From the NCBI GenBank assembly GCA_036583965.1, contig JAZBQD010000030.1:80790800-80854799 (forward strand): a stretch of DNA of 64,000 nucleotides. Reading direction: 5' to 3'. The translations under genes and the position numbers were made by a program. Numbering within the stretch: the first letter of the stretch is position 1; each line of letters begins with the position of its first letter. Under the pieces are notes generated by a model. It was not told where the DNA came from. It did no database searches and worked only from the letters and a program-made list of their open reading frames with translations. This DNA is from Prunella strophiata. Taxonomy: Eukaryota > Chordata > Aves > Passeriformes > Prunellidae. This document shows, piece after piece, positions 51,001 through 63,395 of this stretch.

Positions 51001-53098
51001 GATTTAGAAAACTTATGAATAATGAGCATGTGCAATACATTGAAACAGGCAGTGTGAAACCAAATCACTTTGGTTGGAGGACACTCTGATACAGAAGGAA
51101 TTTCTATATAGCATAAATCTTAGATTAATACAGACTTACTGTTTTAGATGCGGTTTTGGTGTTTTTCTCAGCATCAGCCTAACGACAAAAGAAAAGTTTA
51201 ATTTTTAAGATTATTCTTTTTGTTGCTATATAATGAAGTGTCTTCTCTAACAAACGTTTAATTTTCAGAAAGAAAAAGTGTGTGTAATATTTTAAATGCC
51301 TTCTTTTAAAGACTGTGAAATTTAAACTGTTCTTCCACTAAGTGGTTTTTCCTCTCCACTGATGCTCTGAAATATTGCACCATTTAAATTTGATTACAGA
51401 GTTGAGCATCAAAGCACTAAATAAAAGAAAAAAAAGGCTCAGGTTGACAAAATGTTTACATTTTAATTGTTAAAACAAAGTATCTAGAATTTATAAATCA
51501 ACTCAGACAATGCTTTTTTCCATTTTTTTTTTGCCTGTGTATCTTTTGCATTCTTGAATATTGAATTTAGCTAAGTTATGTCTCTCTTTTTTTGTTTTTT
51601 TAATTTTTTCACTGTGGAAACAACAATAAGCTCACAAATATTTTGAACTTCATTTTTGAAGGATGCAATATTACTTTTCCATATTCATTCAAGCTTTCAA
51701 AAGGAGGGGATGAGACAGGGTTGTATGGTATTATGTGTGGAAATAGAGACAAACAAAATGCTGTTAAATGTCATAATTAGTCTTACCTTGTTTTCTATGA
51801 CAATTTCATATTTGAAACAACTACTTCTTTTCACATGACTTGTGTGAGGTGGTTGCCACCAAATACTACAGATGTGAGAAGCTTCTGTACAGTTCACTGT
51901 GATATTTAATGGAGGGGTGAGTTTTTCTACAATAATATAATCAGAAATACTATTGATTAGTAATAGCCCTCTTCATTCTGCCATTTTAAAAATATAGGTA
52001 GATGTTCAAGCAACTGATCTAAAAAAATATGCAACTTTTTAGAATTTCTATAGAATTTCTATATTGTCCCCATATTCTGAATCAGGAATCCCCCTGATTT
52101 AACATTTCAGTTGAGAAGCCTGGAGCACCAGCTGCAACAGTAAGGAAAACTAAAAACACAAGCCATTTATTACATTTTACTGAATTCAGCGTATGATTTC
52201 TGCAGGTTTGGCTTGTATTTCTTGAGTTTAAGTTGTTTTTTTTTTTTTTTTAATACTTGTATTCAAATTAAACAGATTTTTTTTAATTATTATTAACATT
52301 CTTCCATTAAAAAAAGGGAAGGTTTTGCTCACAGCATTAAGGTAACTGGTTCTTTTCATTATGTGGATGTCCAGCATTATGAGATAATAAAACCAAGAGC
52401 TAGATAGTCCCACTCAGGAATCCTTAGCTAGTTAATTATAAAAAAATTACACCTTTATCTTAAAGAATAATATTTGACTGAAATGTTCAAAATTTTCTGA
52501 CCTATGATTCCAGATTGTTTCTGTATTCATTAGTTTTTGTCCATTCTTATACTTAGGGCTGAGAAACAGTGAAAAAATCCCCAAACCTATTATGGGGAGA
52601 AATATTTTTAAAATGTATGCTTTTTCCCAGGGATAATTTCTTATTATTTCTTCATTCTTTTAACATATAACTGGAAATTAAATCAACAAAAAATGCTTAC
52701 CAATTTGGTATAGCAGTATCTTCTTCTCATATGACTGAATGCTTTGTCCAGCTCTGGACCCATTTACCAGGAAATAAGCATTGTTATTTAGTATTGTCAC
52801 ATTTTGAAATCGACATCCTGTGTGCCTTCCACAGGCATCTTTGATGTAATTTTGGCATTCTGTGACATCTTCTTTCCTTTACATGAAATATTGTATCAGT
52901 AAAACTTTTGCAATGTCACATGTCCAACCACAAAACAAAATCCCCAATATTCAAGCAGACCTACTTACTTTGAGGGCCTCCAGTACAGGAAATATTGGGT
53001 ATCCTCTGTAGCAGTCCTGCCCACATGCCAGGTGCAGTTCATGAAGGAAACATTAAAAATGACACAGGCAAAATTTTCAATGGCTGTTCCATTCATGC
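47993..53098 (-). CDS. Receptor C: CSF2RA/IL3RA-family receptor, 5' end not found
   Basis: Third paralog. Eight coding exons from 5' to 3': 53098-52969, 52876-52701, 51926-51787, 51178-51140, 50390-50252, 49709-49619, 49055-48974 and 48070-47993. Phases match A exons 4-11 and give 291 codons with no stop. It encodes domain 2 (NFACVIFN, FMNCTW, QYFLYW, then FLVNGS), domain 3 (TPPLNITVNC, then CSIWWQPPHTSHV), WGEWS, one membrane span, and a tail with TEYMNL and EEITAIEEVMECK. The Box 1 region reads SARVPQPRDPF: it keeps the end of the motif but not the FPPI part of A. No signal-peptide or domain-1 exon is recognisable in the 10.9 kb to the window edge, so the gene is either truncated or starts further upstream. 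Its compact exons (5 kb) contrast with A (11 kb). Confidence 0.8.
48974..49055 (-). CDS. Receptor C Box 1-region exon
   Basis: 82 bp, phase 2 to 0. Encodes RAYLKKTSARVPQPRDPF, then REPCPMDFQ. The acceptor is 'gtcactgtag' and the donor 'cag|gtatgc'. Box 1 is degenerate. Confidence 0.82.
49619..49709 (-). CDS. Receptor C transmembrane exon
   Basis: 91 bp, phase 1 to 2. Encodes MQQLTSTSS, then a span containing YMLFLIPGLAAGLTFFLC. The acceptor is 'ttgattttcag' and the donor 'cagt|gtaagc'. The plus-strand open frame over it (49625-49852) is a shadow. Confidence 0.8.
50252..50390 (-). CDS. Receptor C WSXWS exon
   Basis: 139 bp, phase 0 to 1. Encodes KRYSVKIRATDAGFC, then SPDWGEWSTPVEFG. Three codons longer than in A and B. 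Confidence 0.9.
51140..51178 (-). CDS. Receptor C 39-bp micro-exon
   Basis: Thirteen codons, ADAEKNTKTASKT, phase 0 to 0. The acceptor is 'tgtcgttag' and the donor 'aca|gtaagt'. Confidence 0.78.
51787..51926 (-). CDS. Receptor C exon for domain 3, first part
   Basis: 140 bp, phase 1 to 0. Encodes KLTPPLNITVNCTEA, then WWQPPHTSHVKRSS and CFKYEIVIENK. The acceptor is 'tattattgtag' and the donor 'aag|gtaaga'. Confidence 0.9.
52701..52876 (-). CDS. Receptor C exon for domain 2, second part
   Basis: 176 bp, phase 2 to 1. Encodes ECQNYIKDACGRHTGC, then [11 protein letters not shown]. The acceptor 'catgtaaag' has a poor pyrimidine tract; the phase and length match A and B exactly. Confidence 0.85.
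52969..53098 (-). CDS. Receptor C exon for domain 2, first part (first exon found)
   Basis: 130 bp, phase 1 to 2. Encodes GTAIENFACVIFN, then FMNCTWHVG and DTQYFLYW. The acceptor 'ttttttgcag' implies at least one upstream exon. Confidence 0.9.
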
Positions 53099-56000
53099 CT
53101 GCAAAAAACAGAAAGAATACCCCATATCCACTCTGCAGAAAGACTGAATAACTGCTCAAATAACACAGGTCTTTGCAAGCTCATTTTAGCTATCCTGCTT
53201 GGCAAATCCAACTGTATATAGTTTTGGTCTTGTAGTTTTGTCCTTACTTGAAGATGGCAATGATTTTATTCCTGTTGAGCCATGAGGATTATCTATCATG
53301 GTGCCAGAAGCCATAGATGTGACTGGGATTTAACTGAGTGTTTAACCAACTCAAGCATAGGGATTTAGTGGAAGTTAATAACAGAGAAAGTCACTGTGGT
53401 GTCCTTTGGTTTAGACCCTGTGTTGAGCTGAGGCCCAGTCTACAGTGGAATGTAAATTCTACAACCATGAGCAGGGTGGCAAAATTCTCTCTGCTGTGCT
53501 TGTACTAAATGCTCTGACCCTTCCTTACAAAGGACTAATAATTTAGATAAGATGCCCACCACTTTCTTCTGTGTGACAGCTGGCTGGTTACAGTCTAACC
53601 CTGAGACTGTTTCCTGAAGCTAATCCCTGCAGAAGTGTTGCAATTTTGAAAAGATAATTATGTATTTTTCAATTAGGAATTGAAACTGGCTGTTAATCTC
53701 TTCCAGTACCTTGGATTCAAGGATAGGGGGAATCTTATTAGAACTGAATGTGATAGAAACAGGCCTGAATATCTGTATAATTAGTGTAAAATCAAGAAAA
53801 AGCAGAAGCAGAAGTTTACAGCTTGCTTAAGTTAACTCACAACCTGTACTCACAACCTGAATGAATTCCTTGTGTGTTTCTGCCCTATCAAAAGGTGAGA
53901 TCTCCAACAGGAAATTATGAATATTCAGTACCTCAACAGCTGTCACTGTGAATTGAAGGACTGGGCCACAGCTTTCCAAGACTATTCCAACCACTTTTCA
54001 TTGAGTTCAAGCACCACACACACTACCTTTGCATTTACCTCTCTTGTTAGCCCTAAAACTCCACATCTGATTCTTACATCTTTGGAAATGAAGAGAAATT
54101 TTTAAAGAGATGAGAAAGTTGTCAAAGTACTCCTGGATTTCTAGAAATCTTTCTCTCTTCCAAGAGGAAGGTTGAAACTTTTTCAAGGGCTGGGTTCAGC
54201 AGCATTCCTTTCAATGACAGTGTTGGCCTAAGGATGCTCTGTCCTTTCCCATCCTTCGTTGATCCTGCCTGATTCCATCCTGCCCCCCTGGCTGTGCTAA
54301 TGCCACTTCTTGTGGGGCCCTGTAGTGAGTAGTTTTGAACAAGTGATCATCATTACAACTAATGCTCCTCTCAGCAGATTTTTTTCTTTTTGGTTGTTTT
54401 TTTTTATCCTCTATCAGAAAGAGTGGAACAAGCTTATCTGAGATGACAGTGTGGGCTAGCAACTAACAGAAGAGCTGTCTAAGCTATTTCCATAGCTGTA
54501 ATAAGTACTGACCCATACTTAGTCACTAGAGATATCAAAGCTCTCAGCAGGGAGTTGTTTACCTCCAATTTATGTGTAAGTTTATATATATTTAACAAAC
54601 TGCTTTTGAGAGTTCAGTCATTACAGTACTTGATGAGGTGATGGAGGGCTTGGATCAGTTCTCTGGTCTGCCACAGATTCATTTTATGACTCAGGGCCAA
54701 CCAAGTCTCTGCACTTCACTCCCTCATTCACAAAACGAATAGAGAAATTGTCTTCCCATGAAGAAATTGCTGGGTAAATGCAGCAGTCTGAAATATGATC
54801 ACAGGTGCTGTGCAAGCCTTGTCTCTAAGACAAGGGCTTCCTCAAGCCTTTAGCAATGATGTAAAACTAAAGAAAAAAGGTTATTCTGATTTTAAATCAG
54901 TTCAAAACCTGGTTCTTGTGAAGGGCCAACAAGCAGTTGAAGTGTTCAATGACAAAAGAAATATTCAGGCATATGCTGTGAAAACAATTGAGTCTCTCTA
55001 TACCCGTTGCTGACTGGACCTTTTTTCCAAGGTTCCTAGGGCTTTTTTTTTTCCCCCCATTTTTTATTTATTCATGTTTTTGTTGTTATGCCAAAGAGAA
55101 TCTAACAAAGTATATAAATACCACTACCCTTTCTGTAAGGTTTATTTTTGAGCCTACTCTATTCATCCAACATTGTCAGCATTACCTTTTTGTTTTTAGC
55201 AGCACCTGGAATAGAGCTAAGTCTTCATGAGACTTTTAGCCCACATTCATTTCAGAGACACTGATATTTTTCTGCCTCCAAGTTTATACTGAGGACTAGC
55301 TAAATTTTTCTAGTGTCTTTTTGCTTAACCACTCCTGTTTGAAATGCCCCATATTTGTCACTTGCATATGTTTATTTCCTTAAAAAATGATAGGACCATA
55401 TTCTTATCAGTCTTTTCTGTGAGCTGTGATGCAAAAACCATTTTAGTTTTTCTATATTGTACTCATCCTTCTGAACTGCCTCCTGTACTATTTGATGATG
55501 ATAGTAAAATGCATATGTAAACATGTTAATATCCTCTGAAGCATACTCTATTTCAGACAAAAATAACTAATTTTCACATATTTGACTATCTTTAAATATA
55601 TTTGAAATGTTTGAAATTATTTTCATAAAAGAGGTAAGGTACTTAACTGAGATGTGACAATTATGATTGCATGCAACTGCATAACCATCCACTGTTTCAA
55701 GTACCTAGAGTGTTTTTATTTGTTTATTTGTTTGTTTATGTCTATTTTGTCAGCTGAGATTATCTTCCTCTCTTAGGCAGACATCAGAAACAATGTAAGC
55801 ACCTTAGCTTCAGAAGAATATCAGAGAGAAGAAAATTTGGCTTGGCAACCATTTGTGGTTACCAACATTCCTAGCAGGAAAGGACAGGATCTCACCTCTG
55901 CATCTTGAGCCCAAGAGAATTTTTACTTTTAGTCAGTCATTCTTCAATTAAAAAATGCATAAACTGTTGACATGATTGACATAATTGACCTGGATACTTT

Positions 56001-59000
56001 ATAAAAGATGTTAAATAACAAACTTGACATTGGAAATAAAAAATATTAAAATTTTTTTAAAAAGTAATTAAATTACTTCAACCCTTCAACTTAACTCTGA
56101 AGATGCTGTTATGTGTGAGGTGGAGTTTGTCTTACCTAAACCTTCCAAAAAGCTGTATAGATGCTCAAAGGGGAACCAACAATTCTATACTGCCATAATA
56201 CTGCATGGAAAAAAACCCAGCTACTTTAGACCAGTTTATTCAATCTAGTCTGGGACAAGATGAATGAAGGTTTCACCATATTTACTTTTTGCAATGCACT
56301 GAAAATATAGCTCAGAGGAATCTCTCTAATTCTGAGCTGTCCACCCTTGTCAGCTAAATCCAAGAGGATTCATTCCTTTCCTTTCTTACATCACCTGGAA
56401 TTCACATGTAATTACTAAACAAAAATACTGCCACTATTATTTTCTCAACTGGAAATTTACTATTGAAAATGTCTTTTTCTCCTCCTTCTTATATCTGTGC
56501 AAGTATCATGTGATGTTTCTCTTTAGGAAAACTGTTGCAGTAGTAGACCAGTGCTATTTTCCCCAGAGATGTTTCAAACTTCCTTCCACAACTCAAATAG
56601 GTCCTATGCAGATTATTGATGAAAATCTCTAGGAAAATTAAAGTATTTCTGTGTGAAGTTGTTTCCTTCCTGTACCATAGTTTATAAAATTTCTACAAAA
56701 ACTGGCTACTGCTAGACTCTTACAGCACAAGTTATTTCTCAGAGAAACCTGAACCCTAACACCCTTCTACAGGGGATATCCATGTTAGGAACTCAAAAGC
56801 TGAAATGCTGCTGCAGTGTCTAATCTCATGATTGGAGAGGTGATTAGATGAGAATAAAAACTGTCCAGTAACCTGCTGATTATGGATGCATAACCATATA
56901 TTTTATCATATTTTAATCCCACTATGATTTTTATAGCCACTGAAGAGGAAGGTTTGTAACTGAAAAAAAAAAAACAACAAGAAACCAAAACTTATACTTT
57001 GTTTTTAATGCGACTATTTTTTATTAAGGGAAAGTCTGTGTTGAGTATAGTACCTTAAACTAGACCCCTGAGATTCATTTCTCAGCTTTGCTCCTGAAAG
57101 ATTTTGAAAGACATTATTGCCAGTTGGAAAATATGAAATGGAATTACTGCTTCCATGTTGGATGTGCTATGAGGCTAAGATTATGCCTGCAGTCCTGCAG
57201 CATTTTCAAGGAATTGTGTATATGAAATCTTCTAAAGTATTAAAATAATGAAAGAGAAAAGACATTGACATACTTCCATTCTACTGGTGCCTAAATGAAG
57301 TACTCCTAAAAGTGTTCACTCCATTTAGTGATTTTACTCTATGGATGCAAAGATCTTAAATCCAAATTTGACTGTGTTTTCAAGGGAAAATAACACAGGC
57401 TCTCCAATCCTGTAATTCAGATTTAATTTAGCAAACAAAATACTGCTATGTGGATGAGGCCAGTAACACTGGAAACTCCAAATTTTAAAATATAATTATA
57501 CAATTATATTCAGATTGTAGAAAAAATATGCCACCAAAATTTTGTCTAAGACACTCATTGGAGGAAAGCAGGCATTTGCTATCAGGTAGTGTCTATCCAG
57601 CCCTCACAGTTATTTTAACATTAAAACTAGCAGAAATGACAAAACTCAGTATTTCTTTCCTAGCTTCTTTGGAGTAAAATAAAGGAGAAACAGAAAAGAG
57701 AAAAGAAAAGAAAACCAGACAATATTAAACCTACCTTGTCCTTGAAAACCAGTTCCCCTGTGGTGCTTACAGTAATGGAGAACAAAAAGGATAGAAACTA
57801 TGACTTGGCCTTGGTGCATTTTTGCATGTTTTGGCAATGTGATTTCATTGCCTCATTTCCCTTATCTTTACTTCCGTTACACCATGGGGAGAGGCAGGGT
57901 CCCTCCCTGCCTTGGGACAAAGGTCAGAATAGAGGGACACCCTCTCCATTACTTGATTCACATGATTTTCAGTCACTTCTGCCACACATTTTTCATATGA
58001 ATGTTTATAGAAGGCACCACCTAAAGGATAGATGAACATGGGCCTTCCTTCTGCCTCGGGTGTAGGTCAGCTATCTTTGCTTCAAGCCATGCCACTGTTT
58101 TCTGCTTGTTGCTTAGGGATGCTGCCCTCCTGTACAGGAGTATCAGCCCACTGCTCTGGCCTGCAGAAGAGCTGCACCCAGCTCTTCTTTGCACTAGCCA
58201 GCCTCATTCCCTGTAGGTTGGTAACAAACCATGTCACCAGTCTAGACAACCTTCCTACTTTGTGTGCACATTTTTCTGGGTTGGGTAAATTCAGTGCATA
58301 GATCAGGAAAAATTTTTGTATGTATGAAATGTTCTGAGTGTACCAAACCAACAATATGTCACTTGTCTGTGCTGGTGTTCTGGAACTGAGAAGCATAGAA
58401 CCTGCCTTTTCATGTACCCCATAGTACAGTCTGAGTACAGAGCCCCTCATCTTCATCTTTAAATATTTTTAACAGGAAAAAAAAAGTCAATAAAGTACGC
58501 AACAACATTTAAATCTCATTATTTATCATGTTCACTGAGTGTACTACTCTTTGGTGTTATATCTCACTGGAAGAGTGGTAAATAATACAATCTGTTCTCT
58601 ATCTGTTTGTCTGTGTGCTGTGCATCTTCATTCCCATCAGTCTTTGTTGATGTTGCTCTTCTGGGCAGAGAAGGAATAGGTAGGGGATGGTTTTTGAGAT
58701 ATTTCCTCTTCTTTAGGTCTCAATTCCTCAATTTTATTTACAGAGTAAACAGCAAGAAACTATCATGTACCCTTCTATGACATTTCATTTCAGGACCTGC
58801 AGAAGTAAGGACTTCTGATTGCTGCTCTGTAGAGGAATTGAAAGAGGTCTGCTGGAGGACTGCAATGATGCTGAGACCTTTGTAACTACTCAGTTTCTGT
58901 AATTCTTGAAACTGGACCCTGTTCTGTTCTCAGAACAGAATTATTCTTGGAACCCTGAGTCCCAGTACTAGAGAAGTTGGGTGATGGTGTGACTGCTGCA

Positions 59001-60369
59001 AGGAATTAAGTTACCAAAAGCTGAGCTTAATTAAATTTCAAGAATTTTTTTTTAAATAAAATTTTTCATATAGATTGGAAAAGTTGGAATCTTCAATAGT
59101 TATACAGAGTAAACAATATTCTATCCATTTCAGTGTAGGCAATTGAATTAGTTGTATGGAATGTAAGGCTTCATGATTATACCCAAGATCACTTCTGCAG
59201 AGGATTTGGGGTGCTACACAAGCATCCCAGAATTGTCAGTTAGAGTTTCTTAACAGTGTTTGACCTGGACATGGATGATTTCACCAAGCCAGAAAATCTG
59301 GTGATGAAGTTCTCCTTAGCTGCTATGCAGTCTGAAGGATGATTTGATTTGATTTGCTTAATGAAAGGGAGGAGAGCTGCATGCCAGAGTAGTCTAAAGG
59401 CATCCTTTTCAAGACCAGCACATTTTACCACAGATTTTTTGGGTCAATCTGTACTCTTCTTAAAACCAGAATAATTGTATAACTTTTATATGAATAGCTT
59501 TGTAGCCTTTAATTTAAAACATAAAAATTCCACAATTTGCATTTAGTTTTCTTCATAGCTAATGCTAAAGTGTGAACATTGCAGTTATAGAAATGAAGAA
59601 GTTAATAATAGAGAATATTTCATTCACTTCTGATCTTTTTTCTCTGGTTCAATCTATTTTTAACCCGACACCTTTTATGTGAGGTATCAAGAAACAGGAA
59701 GAAAAGTGTAAACAGAAGTTTGCTAGATATGAATTTGTCTGTAAGAGGACAGAGCTCCAAACACAGCATGTCTCAGTACAGGCTATCCAGTAGGTACACT
59801 TGGCAGTTCTGTTCTGGATATTGCAATACCTGAAAGCTGAATTAAAGCTCAGGTCCTCACTGTGTGGGGATGATGTATCCAGACATTTTTTTTGGTTTCC
59901 AAGTATTACTTTTCCTCCTCATTTCCTTTACTTTCTTGATTTAGCTTGTTTGTACCTGATCCTAGGCTACCATCATGTGGCCACTTTGGGAATCTTCCCA
60001 AGTAACAGAAACAAAGGCTGATTACTCACTGAGCCTGGAAAGAGGCAAGGCACTGCCTGCACACAAGATGAAGGCCACTTGGAGATTTCTAAGGGCATAA
60101 CTTCACTTCTTGATGGCACTTAGTCATCCCTTATTTAGACATTCTGTTCTTTGGTTTGTGTCTGTTTTATTCTGCTTTAATTCTCCCCCCTTTGCAAATA
60201 CTGGAAAACACACCCTAATTTCAGAAGGAAAATTTTTCTGTAAGTAGCAGCCTTGGGTCACTCCATGAATTAAACTCTAAAACACATTTCTACCCACACA
60301 TTTCAAACTCAGTTTCAAATAATGCCCATGTAAATCCCTTCTGTAAGTCCTCTGATATGGTCCCCCTCA
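53099..60369. other. Upstream region of receptor C, no gene seen
   Basis: AT-rich, with scattered short open frames that have no family similarity and no consistent splice sites. I looked on the minus strand for the missing domain-1 exons of receptor C and found none that I can support. Confidence 0.45.
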
Positions 60370-60890
60370 ACAGCCTTGCCGCTAGGTTGGAGAGACATCA
60401 GTTTGACAGATGGATGGTTAGATGGCTGGATGGGCTCGTCCAAAGACTTAGAGTCAGTGCCTCAATGCCCATGTGGAAATCAGTAACAAGTGGTGTCCCA
60501 CAAAGGTCCATGCTTGGCTGAGCACTATTTTACCTCTTCAGCAGTGCCACAGCCAGTGGGATCAAGGGCACCCTTCAGAGAGTTTGTGGATGGCACCAGG
60601 CTGAGTGGTGCAGTTATTGAGTTAGAGGGAGGGGATGTCATCCAGAGGGAGGCTTGAGACCTGACAGCCTTGAGGATTGACAACCTTGAGGAGGGGCCTC
60701 ATGTAAACTTCATGGAATTAACAAGGCCCTGCTCCCAGGCTGGGGCCATCCCCAATCTCTGTGAGCAAGTTTCTCAGAGAAGCTGTGGATGCTCCTTCAT
60801 TGGAAGTGTTCGAGATCAGGTTGGGGGCAGGGTTGGACTAGACAATGTTTGAATATCCCTTCTAATACAAACTATTCTTTGATTTTGGTA
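60370..60890 (+). repeat. CR1 LINE 3' portion
   Basis: 'cagtttgacagatggatggt', 'gcactattttacctcttcag', 'gtggatggcaccaggctgag', 'gaagtgttcgagatcaggtt', then a decayed terminal repeat near 60880. It has several internal deletions. Confidence 0.85.
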
Positions 60891-61299
60891 TTTTATAAAA
60901 TATAATTGCAGTAAACACTCTCTAAAGCTCATGCATCTGAGCTAGTATTTCAGACTGTGACTCAGATATGGAAACATCTGTTTCTATATATTTGCAGCTG
61001 TCAGGGTAGGAACAGAGATCTCCAGGTCACACAAGGCTATACTGTGAAGGAAAACTTTGCACCAAGTGAAAGCACTTATACTAGACTCATTTTTATTCAT
61101 GCAATGATAGAAATAGCAATTTAAAATAAACTACATGGTTATTATATTTATTGCAGAACCAAACTGGTTTATTTGTCAGAGCACTTTATCAGGCAATAAT
61201 CCACATTGGAGTTGGACTCTACCACAATTTGAAACCTAAATCCAGTCTCCAACCAAAGTGGATATTATTGTGGTGTTAAAATTTCACCTTAGGCTTTTT

Positions 61300-61930
61300 C
61301 TTGATGTACAACAAGTTGTTTAAAAAGTGGAAAATTGGAAATAGTTTTGATAAGGACAGTAGGGCAGAACAGCATTTTCCTCCCTTGATAAGGATAGTAG
61401 AACAGAACGTCTTATTCTTATCAAGGACAGTAGAACAGGAAAACACAGCCTTGAAGAAATAGATAAAGGATGTAACTTAGGCAGACAGAAATCATGCAAA
61501 ATGCAAGCAGAATGCCAGCTCAGCTGTGCAAGGCTGACAAAGCACAAGTTATGCAGAGCAATGACATTGTGCTTACTCAAACACGGGGATTGAAGAACAG
61601 CCACCTAAAAAGGACACCAGACATTGACGACAGAGCCCAAAGAACAACCTAAGGGCTTCCCATAAGGGGTGTGATTATGTAAAATAAAATCAAGGAGGTG
61701 GGGACTATCTAATGAATATGTAATCAGTGTGCATGGTACAATCTCTGTTCACCTGATGCTCAGCACACTTGATTAGAGGAAATATCCTCGGGGTGACCAG
61801 CATGCTCCAATAAGGAACGCCTGGTTTCTAATACTCAAAACTGTGCTGAAAGGTTTCCTATCCAGCCGATTTCTGTATCAGATTAAATAAAGATTTTTAG
61901 CTACAGATATTGTTAGCTCCTAGTACCCAG
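61300..61930 (+). mobile_element. LTR-like element with internal triplication
   Basis: A distinct block of about 600 bp. Three imperfect direct copies of 'gataaggacagtagaacag' stand at about 61348, 61386 and 61418. There is a CCAAT-like 'ctccaataagg' at about 61806 and a poly(A) signal 'gattaaataaag' (AATAAA at 61886-61891). The order repeat enhancer, promoter box, poly(A) signal fits a retroviral LTR in the plus direction. I cannot define its ends or family. Confidence 0.4.
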
Positions 61931-63149
61931 ATTTTATTTTAATAATTTATTTTATTTTAATATTTAGTATTTTTTTTTCCAGACCTAAATCTCCATACAG
62001 TGGATGTTAAGCATGGCTTCAAAGATGGGATTAATTTCAAAAGTGTAGATTAAAACTTCTTGTTGTATCCACCTACAATTTAGTTACATGATTCTGTGCT
62101 AATTTTAAACTCTGTGAACAGAAATGGATTCTTTCTGGGTGAAAATGAACAGGGGTGAGGAGAGTACTGTTTTATCAAAGTGTTTTTATTTTAATTGAAA
62201 ATAATGACAGCTGAATTTATTTGTGTAGACAAAAATATCTTGACAGAAAAGACTGATTTTTTTTTAATTACAGAATTCCTTTGCCTTTCAAGTTACAGTG
62301 ACATTTACCTGATTATTCCTAGAAATGTGATATGCATCAGTCTGAAATTGTGGTTCTACAGCACATAAGTACTTGCATTTTTTTCCCACTCAGTATTCTA
62401 CTCTCTCTCAAAGAGAATTGTGCTAAAGTCACTTCCAGTCTAAGCTACTCTGAGTTTTGTGTGAGAAAATATTAAGGACATAAATCAATTACGTGTTTCC
62501 TCTGCCTTTCTGTATTTTGTAGAAGACTTGGGCTTATCACGTTCTAATAGTAAAGTTTTGCATTTCAGCTATTTTATTCTTAGATGTACCTCATTTGTTG
62601 ATTCATTGTTGAAGTTTGTGAGATACACTATCCAAGAAACTCTGCTTTTCTTTTTTTTTCCAAGTATTTTTAACAAAAATTTGCCCTGCATTTTTCAATT
62701 TGTTGTAATTCAATTTGTTGTAATCTCATAGGAAACTATGAGATTTTTAGAAAAGATACAGGTGCTTTTAAAACTGTAAATATTGAATAGCTCTTAGTAT
62801 GCTTTCCACCCATATTGAGGCCAGTCACTCTATTAAAGCAACTCTGTTTTTAGCTGTAAAGGAAGCAGAAAACATCCCTGACTGTAGCCAATCTTTGCCA
62901 CATTGACATGTCCTTTTCAGGTTTAGCAGCCTTCTTTACCGACCACAATTTTTCCTGATTTGACTTATCTTTTTGTTCAAAGGAATGTGTACAAAACTCA
63001 ACCATGTAATCATAGGTCTGATCTAATAGGAGATAATCAATGTTAGTATTTCACCCAGCAGAAAGGATGGCTTTGAGAGAAAAACACCTCTTTAGCAAGT
63101 TCTCCTGAAAGTATTGGTAAACCTACATGAGATAAAGCAATGGCTTTAA
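61931..63149. other. AT-rich intergenic sequence
   Basis: No gene or nameable repeat is seen. Confidence 0.5.
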
Positions 63150-63395
63150 ATTGAAAGATGGTAGATTTAGATTGGATATGTTTGGATAAATTCTTTCCTG
63201 AGAGAGTGGTGAATCACCAGAACAGGATGTCCATAGAGTTTGTGGATTTACCACTCCTGGAAGTGTTCAAGGCCAGTTTGGTTGGAGCTTGGAGCAACCT
63301 GGTCTCGAGGAAGGTGTCCCTACCCACGGCAGGGGGTTGGAATGAGATGATCTTTGAGGTCCTTTCAACCCAAACCATTCTATGATTCTGTGGTT
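63150..63395 (+). repeat. CR1 LINE 3' end
   Basis: 'gatggtagatttagattgga', 'gaaggtgtccctacccacgg', 'gggggttggaatgagatgat', then 'ccattctatgattctgtgg'. The 3' terminus is well preserved. Confidence 0.93.

Noticed and set aside
57726..57819. Signal-peptide-like minus-strand exon (hydrophobic core VIVSILFVLHYC, donor GTAGGT) as a start for receptor C
   Set aside because: No domain-1 exons were found between it and 53098, and it has no similarity to the receptor A signal exon.
58032..58456. Overlapping open frames of 89 (+) and 124 (-) codons
   Set aside because: No motif, signal peptide or splice pattern is recognised, and the two strands compete.
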